Position numbers and translations under genes: made by a program
Origin: Prorocentrum cordatum
Taxonomy: Eukaryota > Sar > Dinophyceae > Prorocentrales > Prorocentraceae
Length of the DNA stretch: 64,000 nucleotides
Assembly (NCBI GenBank): GCA_963575745.1
Contig: CAUYUJ010012536.1
Span: 1 to 64,000, forward strand
Reading direction: 5' to 3'
Shown: one piece after another, positions 12,501-22,700 of the stretch
Layout of the letters: every line of letters starts with the position of its first letter
Numbering within the stretch: the first letter of the stretch is position 1
Notes under the pieces: generated by a model
What the model saw: only the letters and a program-made list of their open reading frames with translations
Told to the model about the DNA's origin: nothing
Database searches by the model: none

Positions 12501-13151
12501 ACATGGCCCTGATCTGCGCCAGTTGCCTCCAGTGCGCGTGCTCGAGTCGCCACCGATCCAGAGGCTGGGCACTGTTGAGCCTGACCACAAAGGCAATGCG
12601 GCGGGGCTCTGACTGCCTCCAGCCACTGAGGCGCAGCTCGTCCAGGATATTGTCCAAGTGCCAGCCTGGGAACCAGCTCCTCAGCAGGCGCCCGAGCGGC
12701 TCGTTCCCGCCGCCCGCGAGCATCGCGCCCAGGAAAGCCTTGCACCAGCGCCTCCAGTGCCCGCTGTCTGTCTCCAGCTCCGCGTGAGAGTCAAACCAGG
12801 CGGCAGCCCAGTCCCTGAGGTCAGCCCTCATGTCATTGAAGTCCTGGATGGCCTGCCACTCAGGATCTGCAGCATCAGGTGGGAGCCCCATAGCCGCAGG
12901 CCTCTGCCCCAAGGGCTCGGGCAGGACTGCCTCGGGCACGGCGCTCAGCTGCTTGCAGTACTGCCTTCCGATCCACGTTGTCCCCTTGTCTGGGCGGGCC
13001 GGGGCAGGGACCCAAAACCCCCCGACCTGAGGCCAGTCGAGGTCCACGGACTTGTTGCTCCAGAAACGGTCCGCTGGTCGAAGAGGTCCAGCTGCCTCGG
13101 CCAAGGGCGTCCGCCGATCACCCTCAGCCTCTGCGTCAACTGGGTCTGCCC
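6540..13151 (-). pseudogene. LINE B ORF2: endonuclease, reverse transcriptase, RNase H (one frameshift, RT motif A mutated)
   Basis: The frame overlaps the end of ORF1, and an N-terminal linker (starting near WPQVGGFW) runs to the endonuclease at about 11090-11757, which shows SLNGTTW, QETRFTG, ADWN, YDYVVIS and THPHAPV. RT begins with ALGWDGFHPRLL. The reading frame then shifts by one base in the A5 run 10116-10120 (plus strand); one base fewer restores continuity into the downstream part (6540-10106). Motif B is AGCPCATT and motif C MIDDIS. Motif A reads YFGISKFYERI, with Gly replacing the catalytic Asp (codon at 9804-9806). A Cys/His knuckle (CKLC..H..H..C) and RNase H (about 7800-8240: FTDGSC, GEDYAAV, LIDCEG, GNRLADKRA) follow, then VCTRCSMYC and a long Ala/Arg/Gly-rich tail. 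Without the Asp, this copy should not be able to reverse transcribe. Confidence 0.85.
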
Positions 13152-13153
13152 CC

Positions 13154-14491
13154 TCAGGCAGAATCCGCCTGAGGGGGCGGCGGGCGACAGATCCTGGCCG
13201 CCCTCTGCTCGAAGTTGTCTTTGGATGACTCCTCCTCCTTGGGCGACTGCTTGGCTGCGGAGGGAGGCGACGGCGTCGTCGCGTCGGAGTCCGCTGCCTC
13301 GCCGTCCTTGCCTCTCGGAGCTGATCCTGCAGCGGCCGCCCCTGCTGAGCCAGGGTCTTCAGGGCCTGAGCCCTGTCGCCGCCTCTTCCCAGCCAGCCGC
13401 AGAGCCATGGCTTCCTGCTCCTCCTTGAAGAGTTTGGCCTTCTCTGCCGCCTGCCCGAAAATTTGCTTGACGGCGTTGGACAGCTCGCTCTCGAGGCGGG
13501 CGCTGCGATCTGCCAGCTCCTTTTTGTCATTTGCATCCATCTCGTATTCCTCGTCGTCGAACCCGAGGCCAGCAAACGAAAGAGGAATTTCCTCGATGGA
13601 GCCGTCCAGGATGCCAGCCACACTGATAGGGGCCACCGACGGGGTTGAATCCTGGCTGATGTCGACCACCTGACGATTGAGCTCCACCACCAGCTTGCGG
13701 TGCTCAGCCTTCTTCGACTCCATGTCCTCGCAAAGAGATTGGACCCGCCGCCTCTGGCTCTCGAGGCCCTCCTCGAGCCGCTCGAAGTGCAACGCCGCCT
13801 TTTCCAGCTTCTGCGCGATGTCCTGTACCTGCCTGTGGGCCTGGGTGACTCTCTGCGACAAAGGCGGCACGTAGAGCGCCTCCTGCTGGAGTCGTCGCCG
13901 TTCTTGAAGGGTGCGCCTGTGCTTCGCGAGGCTGACCGTGTCCCCCAGCTTCTCCAACGTGGCCACCAACTGCTCCAGCTCGTGGAACTCAAGCTCCACC
14001 GAGGGTCCCTCCTGGGCCACCAGGAACTGTGCACCTGGAGCTCGAGGAAGCTTGGCTGGGTCTCCGCCTGCTGCTCCCTCACCACGGCCCCCTTTTCCAC
14101 CTTTGCCGCCGTCACCTTTGCCCGAGTCCTTGCCTTTCTTGCCCTTCTTGCCGCCTTTGCCGTCCTTGCCATCGGTATCCCCGCGCTGTCCTCGCTGCTC
14201 GCTCCATACCCCAGCGGGTTCGGCAGCGACTGCTGGGCTGATGTCCGAGAGCTGATGGCCGCAGGCTTTGCAGAACTTGCTGCCGTTGGAGTTCTTCTTG
14301 CAGCCGCACTTGCTGCACCAAGGCCCTCTTCCAGATTGCCCCACCTGGTGCCAGCCCTCGAGGTCGTCGTCGGAGCCGATGTCGCGCCATGCCTGCCACT
14401 GCTGCTTCTGTTGAACTCCCCAGGGTGGGGACCCGGACTTGGTCGGCAGCTTCCACCACGGAGGCCGCGCGGCCGCTGGAGCAGGAGCCAT
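13154..14491 (-). CDS. LINE B ORF1 protein (zinc finger, Lys/Gly-rich region, coiled coil)
   Basis: 445 residues from the ATG at 14491; upstream only a GTG continues the frame. Domains in order: a Trp/Pro-rich N-terminus; a CX2CX10CX2C zinc ribbon (WCSKCGCKK...FCKACGH) at about residues 58-80; a Lys/Gly/Asp-rich stretch that could bind nucleic acid; coiled coils from about 145 to 265 and again from about 310 to 365; an acidic Ser/Pro/Ala tail. It sits immediately downstream of the DinoSL, in the position of a LINE ORF1, and is intact. An RNA-binding, particle-forming role is inferred from the family. Its last codons overlap the ORF2 frame. Confidence 0.7.
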   Translation of the reverse strand: MAPAPAAARPPWWKLPTKSGSPPWGVQQKQQWQAWRDIGSDDDLEGWHQVGQSGRGPWCSKCGCKKNSNGSKFCKACGHQLSDISPAVAAEPAGVWSEQRGQRGDTDGKDGKGGKKGKKGKDSGKGDGGKGGKGGRGEGAAGGDPAKLPRAPGAQFLVAQEGPSVELEFHELEQLVATLEKLGDTVSLAKHRRTLQERRRLQQEALYVPPLSQRVTQAHRQVQDIAQKLEKAALHFERLEEGLESQRRRVQSLCEDMESKKAEHRKLVVELNRQVVDISQDSTPSVAPISVAGILDGSIEEIPLSFAGLGFDDEEYEMDANDKKELADRSARLESELSNAVKQIFGQAAEKAKLFKEEQEAMALRLAGKRRRQGSGPEDPGSAGAAAAGSAPRGKDGEAADSDATTPSPPSAAKQSPKEEESSKDNFEQRAARICRPPPPQADSA

Positions 14492-14650
14492 GGGGCGAGC
14501 ACCAGGAGGAAAATCCTGGGCGTCGTTGCAGGGCACGGTGCTCCTCACGGGAGCTGCTCCGACAGGAGCTCACACAAGTATGTCTGCAGCCAACCTGGCC
14601 GCAGGATCGCGGGCGGGGGCGCGCCTCCCCCACGCCAGGTGATATCAAGC

Positions 14651-14674
14651 CCTTGTGCCAGAAACGGCTACGAC
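14651..14674 (-). other. Second, degenerate spliced-leader relic in tandem
   Basis: Directly inside the intact leader the minus strand reads GTCGTAGCCGTTTCTGGCAC followed by AAGG. It aligns to DinoSL over its length with a few substitutions and one inserted base. Tandem leaders of unequal decay are expected when a retroposed, leader-bearing copy is transcribed and trans-spliced again. Confidence 0.65.
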
Positions 14675-14696
14675 CTTGAGCCAAAATGGCTACGGA
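14675..14696 (-). other. Relict dinoflagellate spliced leader, full length
   Basis: On the minus strand the 22 bases are T, C, C followed by GTAGCCATTTTGGCTCAAG, an exact DinoSL with T at the variable first position. It marks the 5' end of the retroposed LINE B transcript. It is a copied leader and not an SL RNA gene: no donor GT and no snRNA-like 3' part follow it. Confidence 0.92.
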
Positions 14697-15156
14697 CGAT
14701 GGGGGCATTGGATAAGGACACCTTCGATAAGGAATCCAGGGCCTGGAAGCCAGTGGAAAACCAATCGTGGACCGGCCATGGATATCACCGCCGCCCTCAT
14801 TTGATAAGGAATCCTCCAGAGTCTGGGGCTTCCTGGGACTATTCCTTAAGAAACACCTCCACCGTAGATTGGGTTCAGGCCCTCCCAGACAGTAACAAAT
14901 TACAGCAGCAGCATATCGATTATTGAAGTAAGAAGGCGCTTGAAGTAGGTTGGAATCGAGGAATCCATACATACCACCTGAAACCGACCGGCGTGTGCAT
15001 GGATGGCGAGCTGTCGCAGGACCACCTCATGGTCCTATTGTGTTGGTCCGTCACGCAGGACTGGGGCACGCGCCCTCGCAAGTCGAGCGCAAGGGCGAGC
15101 AGTTGCAGGCAGCGGGCTCGAGAAGACTCCCCGATCATGGGGTCGAGGCAGGCGGA
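14697..15156. other. Spacer between LINE B and LINE C
   Basis: No gene is recognised. It contains three GATAAGGA(A/C) repeats (14711-14815) and a GAAGTAAGAAGGCGC copy (14926-14955) related to the dispersed repeat at 6336 and 62413. Confidence 0.5.
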
Positions 15157-15214
15157 CGAGGAGGGGGAGCAGGAGGAGGAGGAGGAGGAGGAGGAGGAGG
15201 AGGAGGAGGAGGAG
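15157..15214 (+). repeat. (GGA)n array at the 3' edge of LINE C
   Basis: A GGA/GAG array directly follows the short terminal A run of LINE C. The same repeat flanks the other end of that element at 22483. Confidence 0.9.
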
Positions 15215-15292
15215 GATTTTTGTCCAGTGCGCCGCTGCCAGCCAACCTCCAGAGTGCAAAAGATGCAGGGGTTGCCTGGCAGGGAAAAGGAA

Positions 15293-18200
15293 TTACGCCA
15301 CCCAGCTCGTGGAGGTCTTAGACGGCGGGAGGCCCTTGCAAACCCGCTGTAGAACCTCGAGCTGGTGTTTTGTGATGGCGTGCGGTCCCAGCGCGGCCAC
15401 GGGACAAGGCTGCCGCAGGGAGCCAGGGCGAGCCATTGCCCACGAGCCACATTCACCGCAAAAAGTGAAGGCACCCTTAGGCCACAAAACGTGTAACGGG
15501 TGGACCGCCTTGCCCGCGACCCAAGGCGCAGCACGCTGGGGGGGCGGGTCGAGCCTCAGGCGACGCCATAGGGCTTCATCCCTGGCGGCCAGGGCCCGAC
15601 GTGGCCTCGCCCACTTCTTCACAGTGACCTCCTCCGCCACCACCGACTCAGGACCACCAACTCCACCTCCTCCACAAGCAGAGCAAGCTGAGCGGAGCCT
15701 CGCACGGAGCGAGGGGGCGGCATCGGAGATCGAAGCCTTGCACATCCCACAAGTCCAAACGCCAGAACCGAACTCCCAAACGTGCGACGAACCCCTCACA
15801 TCAGCTTCGATCCACCGACGCCTGCGGAGCACAAGATCAATGGGCTGCTTGTGCAGCCTGCGCTCAGGCTCGGCCTTGAGGGCCGCACACTCGAGAATGA
15901 TAGAGGCGTTACGCTTGAGGATGGCACAAGCATTGCCGACCAGCTCATTAGAAGCCTGAACAACTCCATTCGGAACCTGGCATTCCCGAGCACGCAAATC
16001 AGCGCGCTCATCAGCGACAGAGTTGAGCACTACCTGGTCCCAGTCTACAGAGTCGCCAAAACGGGCGAGCTTTTGGGGATCCTCCAACAGGTGGCTGGGA
16101 ACATGGAAAAGCTGGAAGTCCCCAAGTCGCTCCGAGAGGAGCTGCCAGAATTCCCACCAGAGATCAAAATTTGCCAGCCTCGCGGAGGCAGCACGGCCAG
16201 CCATGAAACCTTTGACAATATTGGCATGGTCGGTGACCACGCGCAGAGCTTGGGCAGGGCCAACGCAACGCAGGCACTCAACAATGGCCGCAAGCTCTGC
16301 GCGGGGAACCGTCTGTCGAACCAAGTCGAGTACACCTGTGACTCCACAATCCCAATCGAAATCATCGCTAGGACGGAGCCGCACAAAGGCAAATGCAACT
16401 CGTCGGAGGACAGGAAACTTGGCAAACTGCCCTCCCGTGCCATCGGTGGCATAGAGGCCTCCTGGCAGACAGCCTGGAAACAAGGCCCCAGGACAACGCC
16501 GCCCCTGGAGGCCCCTGGAATCAGGCACAGGAGGGAGGTTGAACCAGGACAGGGGAATAAGTCCACGCATCCAGAAGCACGGGTACTGGAGAGCCTCCTG
16601 CTGGGCACCGTGCCGAAGGTGCTGGGAGTCAACAATCTCCTGAACCTGCGACGAAGCATTACACATGCACTCCCAAAACCTGTGGCAGGAGGTCTCGGGG
16701 TCACGCTGGCAACGCCTACAAATAGGATCAGGAGCCATCTGGGCCGTGTGCCTTCTCTCCTCGGTCCAATAGCCTCCAGAGACCACGAGCCGAATCATAG
16801 CCGAGAGGTCCCGACGCCCATCCTTCTCGAGGGAGGCAACACGGTTCCAGACATGGTGAAGAGAGACAGGCCCCTGGATTCCAGCGCCATCGAGGTGCTC
16901 GGAAGCCTGGCGCCACTGAAGGGTGTCGATCGAATCGTCAAAAGCCTCGAGAAGAGGGCCTAGCGGGCCGTGCCCGTCCTCCATCATCTGCCACTCGCCA
17001 CCACAAGGCGCGATGAGAGTGAAAGGTGAGGGGCACTGCCATCCGACCGCCAACATCGTGGCTTGAAAAGCCGCCATCGGGCCACGGACCCAGGACCACC
17101 CTTTTCGGACCAGGCCAAAGAGGCCGCCCAGAGACAGGCCAGGCGACGGAGGGGCCCAGGGCGGCCCGCCAGGCGAGCAAACCACGACTTGACGACACGC
17201 CGAACGTACACCTGGAGGGGGTCCTGGCCGTAGCCGAAAGTGAGACGGATAGCGGTTGTGGCACGCACTCCTCTCTGAGGGGTCTTGCTGGCAGCACGAG
17301 CCATGCTGCGGAGGCCTTTGAGCATGGAGGGAGAGACCCCGTGAATCTCGGGCGCCCACATGGCCTTCGCATAGGCATTAGGAAAGAACAATTTACTGGC
17401 TTGCCTGCACGTGCGCCCGAACATGAAAATCTTACTAGTGTCATCGACCCACTCCCGCAGCCGAAGGCCACCGATCGATCCATTGGCTCCTGCGAGGGGT
17501 TGGTGCAAGTGCGCTCGCGCCAGGGAGGTGGCCTGGCCACATCCAGCCAACGTGCCCCCATGAGCCAGGACCCCAGGATGGACAGCCCCCTCCAACGACA
17601 AATGCCGAACACCCAAGTAAATATCAATGGCCAGGGCCAACAGACGGAGTGGGCAATGCAATTCTCGAGCCGCTTCAACCAAGTCCTTAAGACAGACTTG
17701 GTCGAAATACTGCTTCATATCCAGCAAAAGGCACCCGACCTGGAAACCGCCGTGGAGGGCAAGCTCCGCTTCAAGCTCGTCAAGCCAACCTGCAACGTCG
17801 GCCGAGCCCCCATCGGTCTGGTCCCAGGGCCCGTGCGCCCCGCGGCCCCAAGCCGCGATGAAATGCTTCCTGATGCGCAAGAGAAGCGTATAAACAAAGC
17901 CTAGCAGCGCAATGGGCCTCTTTCCCCCGTCAGGTTTCGGAATGAAGGCGATCAAGGCAAAAAGCTGCTGGAAGGGCAAAGTGCACTGCTCCTCAATGGA
18001 CTCAAGAAGCTGAATGAGGTGGAGCTTGGCCTCAACACTAGCCTCCTTGATTAAGCGCGGCTCAATCAAATCCAAGCCCTGACCCCTGGAGCCAGGCAAA
18101 GACTTGAGCGCGCGATTGAGGATGTCCAGGTCGATTGGTGGCAAACGCGGGGACGACCGAGCACACTTACGCAGGGCAGCTAGCGCAGCCCGCGCCTCAT

Positions 18201-20430
18201 CCTTGTCGTGCTGTTGCCAGATGGCCGTCCAAGCGGCCGCTTCAAATCCGGGGGCTGGTCTAGGGCTGAGCAGGGCCCTTCCTCGCCGATCTTTTCGGCC
18301 TCCAGAGGGTCCAGGGGTGGCTTCAACAACCGATGGGCCGGCCCCGCAGACCTGCAAAGCGCCCCCTGGAGCCAGGCCTTCCACGAGGCCATCTGAGCCT
18401 GAAAAGCGTCACGGTGGGATTTTTCAGACACCTGCTGGAGCTCAACTAGCAAGTCTTGCAGGTCGTCAAACGGCAGCTCCGAAATACGCTGGAAACGAAT
18501 CTTCCACAAGTTAAAGGTTCCACACTGACCCGCATCGGAAGAGTCAGAAGGAGGAGGGGGCATCTGCCGAGAGAGCCAAGCCATAGTGGCACGAAATTGC
18601 GCTGCATGCTTACGGTCAGGCTGCGGCGGGGTATCCTCCATGGAATCCTGCGGAACAAGCTTAAGCAACAGCCTGAGCTTGACAAAGGCAGCTTGCCAGA
18701 AACGGGCGTCACGGTCTGCCTGGCAGGGCCCCTCAACCTGGGCGGCCGTGAGGGGCACCAAACGCAGCCTGGGCTCCTGGCACCGACCTATAAACTGGAA
18801 AACCTGATCCTGGGCCAAACCAAGCTTCGAGAAGGCCTCTAGCTCCAGAGCAACAATCCAGGTAGACAACTGGGCACCTAAATCGAGAGAGACCTGGATG
18901 TTGTCATGCTCGAGCTTGAGGAGACTGGCAGCGGCATAGTTGGCCTTGAAGAAGTCTGGCCGCTTACGTTGCAGCAGCTGCGCCTGCGCAAGGAAGTGCG
19001 GCCAGGCTTCAACAGGGGCAGCGACGCCTTTGATGGGAATGGGCTTAGGTCGCATGGCCTTCCAAACCATGATGGCCCTGGGGGAAGCCAAAACCTGAAA
19101 CTCCAAAGCGGCGTGAGTGCCCCAAGGCACTGGAACAAGCGACCTAAACTGAACGGCGCTAGAGAAGCTAGCAGAGACCAAGGCGTAATCGATCCTACTG
19201 GTGGAGACCCCAGAGCACGCAACAGAAACTCCAGGCATAGGGGCAGGGACGAGGCCGGGAGGCTCCAGCCAACCTGACTCCTCAAGAACACTCTGGTCCA
19301 CCTGCCAATCGCCCACCACAAAGGCGGGAACACCTGCCGCGCTCAGATGGGCGCCGAGGTCCACCAGCAGCTCGAGGTTCTGACCGCTGAGCTCACCCCC
19401 CGTGACCAGGTAGACAGGGGCGATGGTCAGGGAAACCATCCGAAGCCTAAGGGTACACATCAACCACCGAGCCGTTCCAGCAGTAGTCCACTCACCAGCC
19501 TCGCATGTCAACTGTGAGAGCCCAAGATGAGAACGCGCGGCAACAAGAACACCTGACGATGCATCACCAGCGAGCGTGGGCTCAGCGGCCTGCGCCACAA
19601 CCTTCCAGCCCAGCTTGTGTAGCTTCTTGGCCATCGCCTGGTACTTGGAGCCGCGCATCCTGTGCTCGACAAAAAATGCAACCCACCTGCAAGCGGTAGG
19701 GCCCCATGCGCTGATGTTGGAGTAGACAATGGGCAGGGAACGCTGAGGGGCGGTGTCGCTGTCAGGGTCAGGCCCAGCCCCCTGACTCTCATCGTCATGC
19801 GAATCCAGCAGAACGGGCCCGTCGCCTGATCCACTAGGGGCACCACTGGGCGATTGCTCCAACCCCGTGGGCCGCAGGGAAGGGTGCGACGGCCCTGCGA
19901 CAAAAGGACCTGGCGAGCCAGGATTCCAACAGCACAGACAGGCAATCCACCAGTAGCGACAATCATCCCAGGGCCTGGGGCACGGTTGGAGGTGTCAAAC
20001 TCACGCTCAGCCTCAACCAAGGAGCGGGCGTGACGACGAAGCTCCGCCTCCCATGCATCAGGGTCTGAATGCGAGAGCAAACGCAAGTTGTTATGGTAGC
20101 GAGCCCTCGCACTCCTCCCGGACCTCCAGGCCGGAAGACAGATGTCATGAGCCATGCCACGCCTCACGATAGCCAAGTTGGCAGTGCCAGTCTGAGCCGA
20201 CTGCTCCAAGACGAGAGGATCGTAGACGCCCTGGGTAAGCAGGTCGGAGACATAAGTGACACACAAGCGCATCCAATATGCTTGGTTGGTAGGCTCATCC
20301 AACAGACTCGGGTACTGGAGCCAGAAATTAGTGTATAACCGAAGACGACGCTCCATGATAAGACGCTGACGAATGGCCTCACGCCGTTCAGGATCCTGGT
20401 CCTTACAGGTGAGGACAGAGTTCGCGGCGT
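15293..20430 (-). pseudogene. LINE C ORF2: endonuclease, reverse transcriptase, RNase H (three frame changes)
   Basis: The N-terminal linker (about 19900-20430, including YTNFWLQYPSLLDEP) changes frame near 19.9 kb into the endonuclease (about 19095-19735: VYSNISAWG, VEHRMRG, GDWQVD, RIDYALV, WGTHAAL). Gln stands where GDxN normally has Asn. A second frame change near 18238 leads into RT: LLLDMKQYFDQV (motif A, 17696-17734), GTLAGCGQATS (B) and WVDDTS (C, 17434-17452), all catalytic Asp present. A third change near 17115 leads into a knuckle (CRRC..C.HRFWEC) and RNase H (about 15990-16455: ATDGTGG, PRAELAA, VVTDHAN, VADERADL). Two C-terminal zinc-like modules follow, WTCGMCKAS with a later CSAC, and FCGECGSW. 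The stop is at 15293. Confidence 0.85.
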
Positions 20431-20630
20431 GCCCTGCCGCGGGCTCCCGCAGGACCGCGCACCCTTGGGAGCAAGGGGCCGCCCCCTCTCCAGCGGCGCC
20501 TCCCACAGCACACGCCTTCTGGAGCCAGCGCAACCGTCTGCCTGCCGATGAGGTCGAGCACGGGGCCGAGGTCGCCGCCGAGCCCGAAGCAGTAGATGCC
20601 ACCGACGCAGTAGTGGCCGTACCGCAAGCA

Positions 20631-20936
20631 CATGTGGCGTCGTCTGCCGCGCCTCCAGCAAGACTCGCACCGCGGGAAGCCGTGCTAAGGTCTTGGCAGA
20701 GCCAACCTGCAGCAGGTGCCGTCCGCGGGGTCATTGCCTTCGCAGGCGCGGTGAGTGAGCGCCCATCGTATGAACCCGAAGCACATGTGGCGTCGTCTGC
20801 CGAGCCTCCAGCAAGACTCGCGCCGCGGGAATCCGTGCTGAGGTCTTGGCAGGGCCAACCTGCAGCAGGTGCCGTCCGCGGGGTCATTGCCTTCGCAGGC
20901 ACGGTGGGTGAGCGCCCGTCGTGTGAAACCGACGAG
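20631..20936 (-). repeat. Two 153-bp tandem copies inside LINE C
   Basis: Units start at 20631 and 20784 and are nearly identical. 153 bp is 51 codons, so the duplication keeps frame. It lies between ORF1 and the recognisable part of ORF2. Confidence 0.85.
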
Positions 20937-21107
20937 GACGTAGTAGCACCAAGAGAGGTCGTCAAAAGCGGAAGAGAAATGGGGCCGCCTGCCGTCGAAG
21001 TGGACGGTACAGAAGAGAGTGAGCATGAAGAGGCCGATCTTGAGAGCACACCGCCAGGAGAGCTGCAGGTAGAACAGCTGTCACACGCTTGACCATCTCC
21101 AGCAGAG

Positions 21108-22298
21108 CTAGGAGCCAGACTCACGAGCCTCCACCTTGGCCCGAGCAGCAGCAGCCTTGGCCCGTGCGAGAGTGTCAGCGCGCACCTTCTCGATCCTCTT
21201 CCCCTTCTCGGTCGGCTCGGCAGGGGCCTCAGCAGCCACAGGAGCAGCCTTCGGCGCATCAGCCGCAGGCGCCTGAGGGGGAGCAGCGCTCTGGCTGTCA
21301 GCACCTTGGGAAGCCGCGACCCCTGTTGCAACCGCCCCATCAGGAGTCTTGCGCTTCTTACGCAGCTCACCCATCCGCTTCTGGTATTCCTCCTGGTGCG
21401 TCTTAAACTGGGTCTTAATACTCGTGAGCGCACCGTGCAGGAGGGTCTTGACCGGCTGGGGCTGCTCAAGCTTGAACTTCTCAAATCCCTCGCGGTCCTC
21501 GGCCGAGAAAGCTGGCCCCGAAATGTCCAGCTCTTCACCAAAGTCGAGCTTGATATCATCAGCGGAGTCCTTGAAGAGGGCGTCGAGGGAAATGACGTTC
21601 TTGCTGGAAATGGGCTCAGCAGGCTTGAGAACTCCGACGGCAAGCTTACGAGTGGCCTGCTCAAGAATGTCAACGTTCTCCAGATCCCTCGCCATGAGCT
21701 CGTCGAGGTGCTTGTCCAGGTCGCTGACCTCCTTGTCCAGCGCCGCGCGGCGCGCCAGGGCCTTGTCGAGCTTCTCCTTGGACGCCTTCTTGGCCTGGGA
21801 AGCACCTTGCCACTCAGCCTGAGGTGTCGCCTGGGGCTGGGGCGGAGGCTTGGGCACGAACTGCGCGAGCAACTTCTGGGCAAGGTCGGGCGCAAAGTGC
21901 GAAGCAGCCTCCTTGACCGCCGCGAGAGCTTGAGGAGGGATGGCTTCGGAGGGGCCCTGCTGCACCTGCAGCGCCTGAGTACCCTTGCGCCAGCGACCCT
22001 TGGACTTGCTGCCGCCTTCACCCCATCCAGACTCCTCACCACCGGTGTACAGAAGCACCTGGCCGCCGCCGCCGACAGAGGAGCTGGGCGGGTAGCACTG
22101 GGACTAGCACCCGACGCAGAGATTGCGCCTCTTGGCCAGGAGGTCATTCCAAGTCCAGTGGCCACAAGCGCACACAGTGTACAGCCGAACACCACGATTC
22201 TGCCCAGCCTTGGCGCCCCCAGGCGGAACTCGGATCCAGGGTTGCCTCGTCCAGGTTTCCTCCGCTTCATCGGGGATACGCCACGGGGCGGGGGCCAT
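21108..22298 (-). pseudogene. LINE C ORF1 with premature TAG
   Basis: The frame opens at the ATG at 22298 (MAPAPWRIPDEAEE; the first residues resemble the ORF1 start of LINE B). A Cys motif, CACGHW...NLCVGC, is followed at once by an in-frame TAG (22104-22106). The same frame continues for about 316 residues (21108-22058): an Ala/Gln/Lys-rich part, a heptad-like stretch (KEKLDKALARRAALDKEVSDL) split by a DALFKDSADD segment, and a Lys/Ala-rich basic C-terminus. The stop would leave only the N-terminal finger. The role in element RNA binding is inferred from position. Confidence 0.65.
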
Positions 22299-22460
22299 CG
22301 CAGCGCCGTAGGAACTAGCTCCGTCAGGAGCACACGAAAGGTGGGCTGCCAGAAGCCCGTGCAGTACTGGCAAAAGCTGTCAGGCACAAGGCCTTGGCAC
22401 TGCTGCGGACTAGCAGCTTCCAGTTTGGCACGAGGGCGCGGAGCCCTCAGGTGCAGCATT

Positions 22461-22482
22461 CTTGAGCCAAAATGGCTACAGA
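22461..22482 (-). other. Relict dinoflagellate spliced leader (one mismatch)
   Basis: The minus strand reads T, C, T followed by GTAGCCATTTTGGCTCAAG, so the third base differs from DinoSL. It marks the 5' end of LINE C and is followed on the outside directly by (TCC)n. Confidence 0.9.
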
Positions 22483-22700
22483 GGGAGGAGGAGGAGGAGG
22501 AGGAGGAGGAGGAGGAGGAGGAGGAGGAGGAGGAGGAGGAGGAGGAGGAGGAGGAGGAGGAGGAGGAGGAGGAGGAGGAGGAGGAGGAGGAGGAGGAGGA
22601 GGAGGAGGAGGAGGAGGGGGAGGAGGAGGAGGAGGAGGAGGAGGAGGAGGAGGAGGAGGCGAAGGAGGAGGAGGAGGAGGAGGGGGGGGATGGAGGAAAA
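22483..22700 (+). repeat. Long (GGA)n microsatellite
   Basis: More than 60 GGA units with few interruptions. It produces poly-Glu, poly-Arg, poly-Gly, poly-Pro and poly-Leu reading frames, none of which is taken as a gene. Confidence 0.97.

Larger units (their letters stand above)
6413..14696 (-). mobile_element. LINE B, non-LTR retrotransposon with DinoSL and poly-A tail
   Basis: A complete minus-strand element of about 8.3 kb. The 5' end is a full 22-nt DinoSL (14675-14696) and the 3' end is an A12 tail (T12 on the plus strand, 6413-6424). The bases outside both ends may be a short target-site duplication: TGGGGGC at 6406-6412 and again at 14700-14706. ORF1 is 13154-14491 and ORF2 6540-13151. 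The leader shows that the template was a mature trans-spliced mRNA. A second, degenerate leader-like sequence just inside the first suggests two rounds of retroposition. Confidence 0.9.
15215..22482 (-). mobile_element. LINE C, non-LTR retrotransposon inserted in a (TCC)n array
   Basis: A complete minus-strand element of about 7.3 kb. The 5' end is a DinoSL with one mismatch (22461-22482). The 3' end is GGACAAAAA (A5 at 15215-15219). Both ends abut (TCC)n on the element strand, so either the target was a TCC array or the target duplication consists of TCC units. ORF1 (21108-22298) has a premature stop. ORF2 (15293 to about 20430) is spread over four frame segments. The RT catalytic residues are intact. 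Confidence 0.88.

Noticed and set aside
14675-14696. SL RNA gene
   Set aside because: The leader has no splice donor after it and sits at the start of a retrotransposon, so it is a copied leader.
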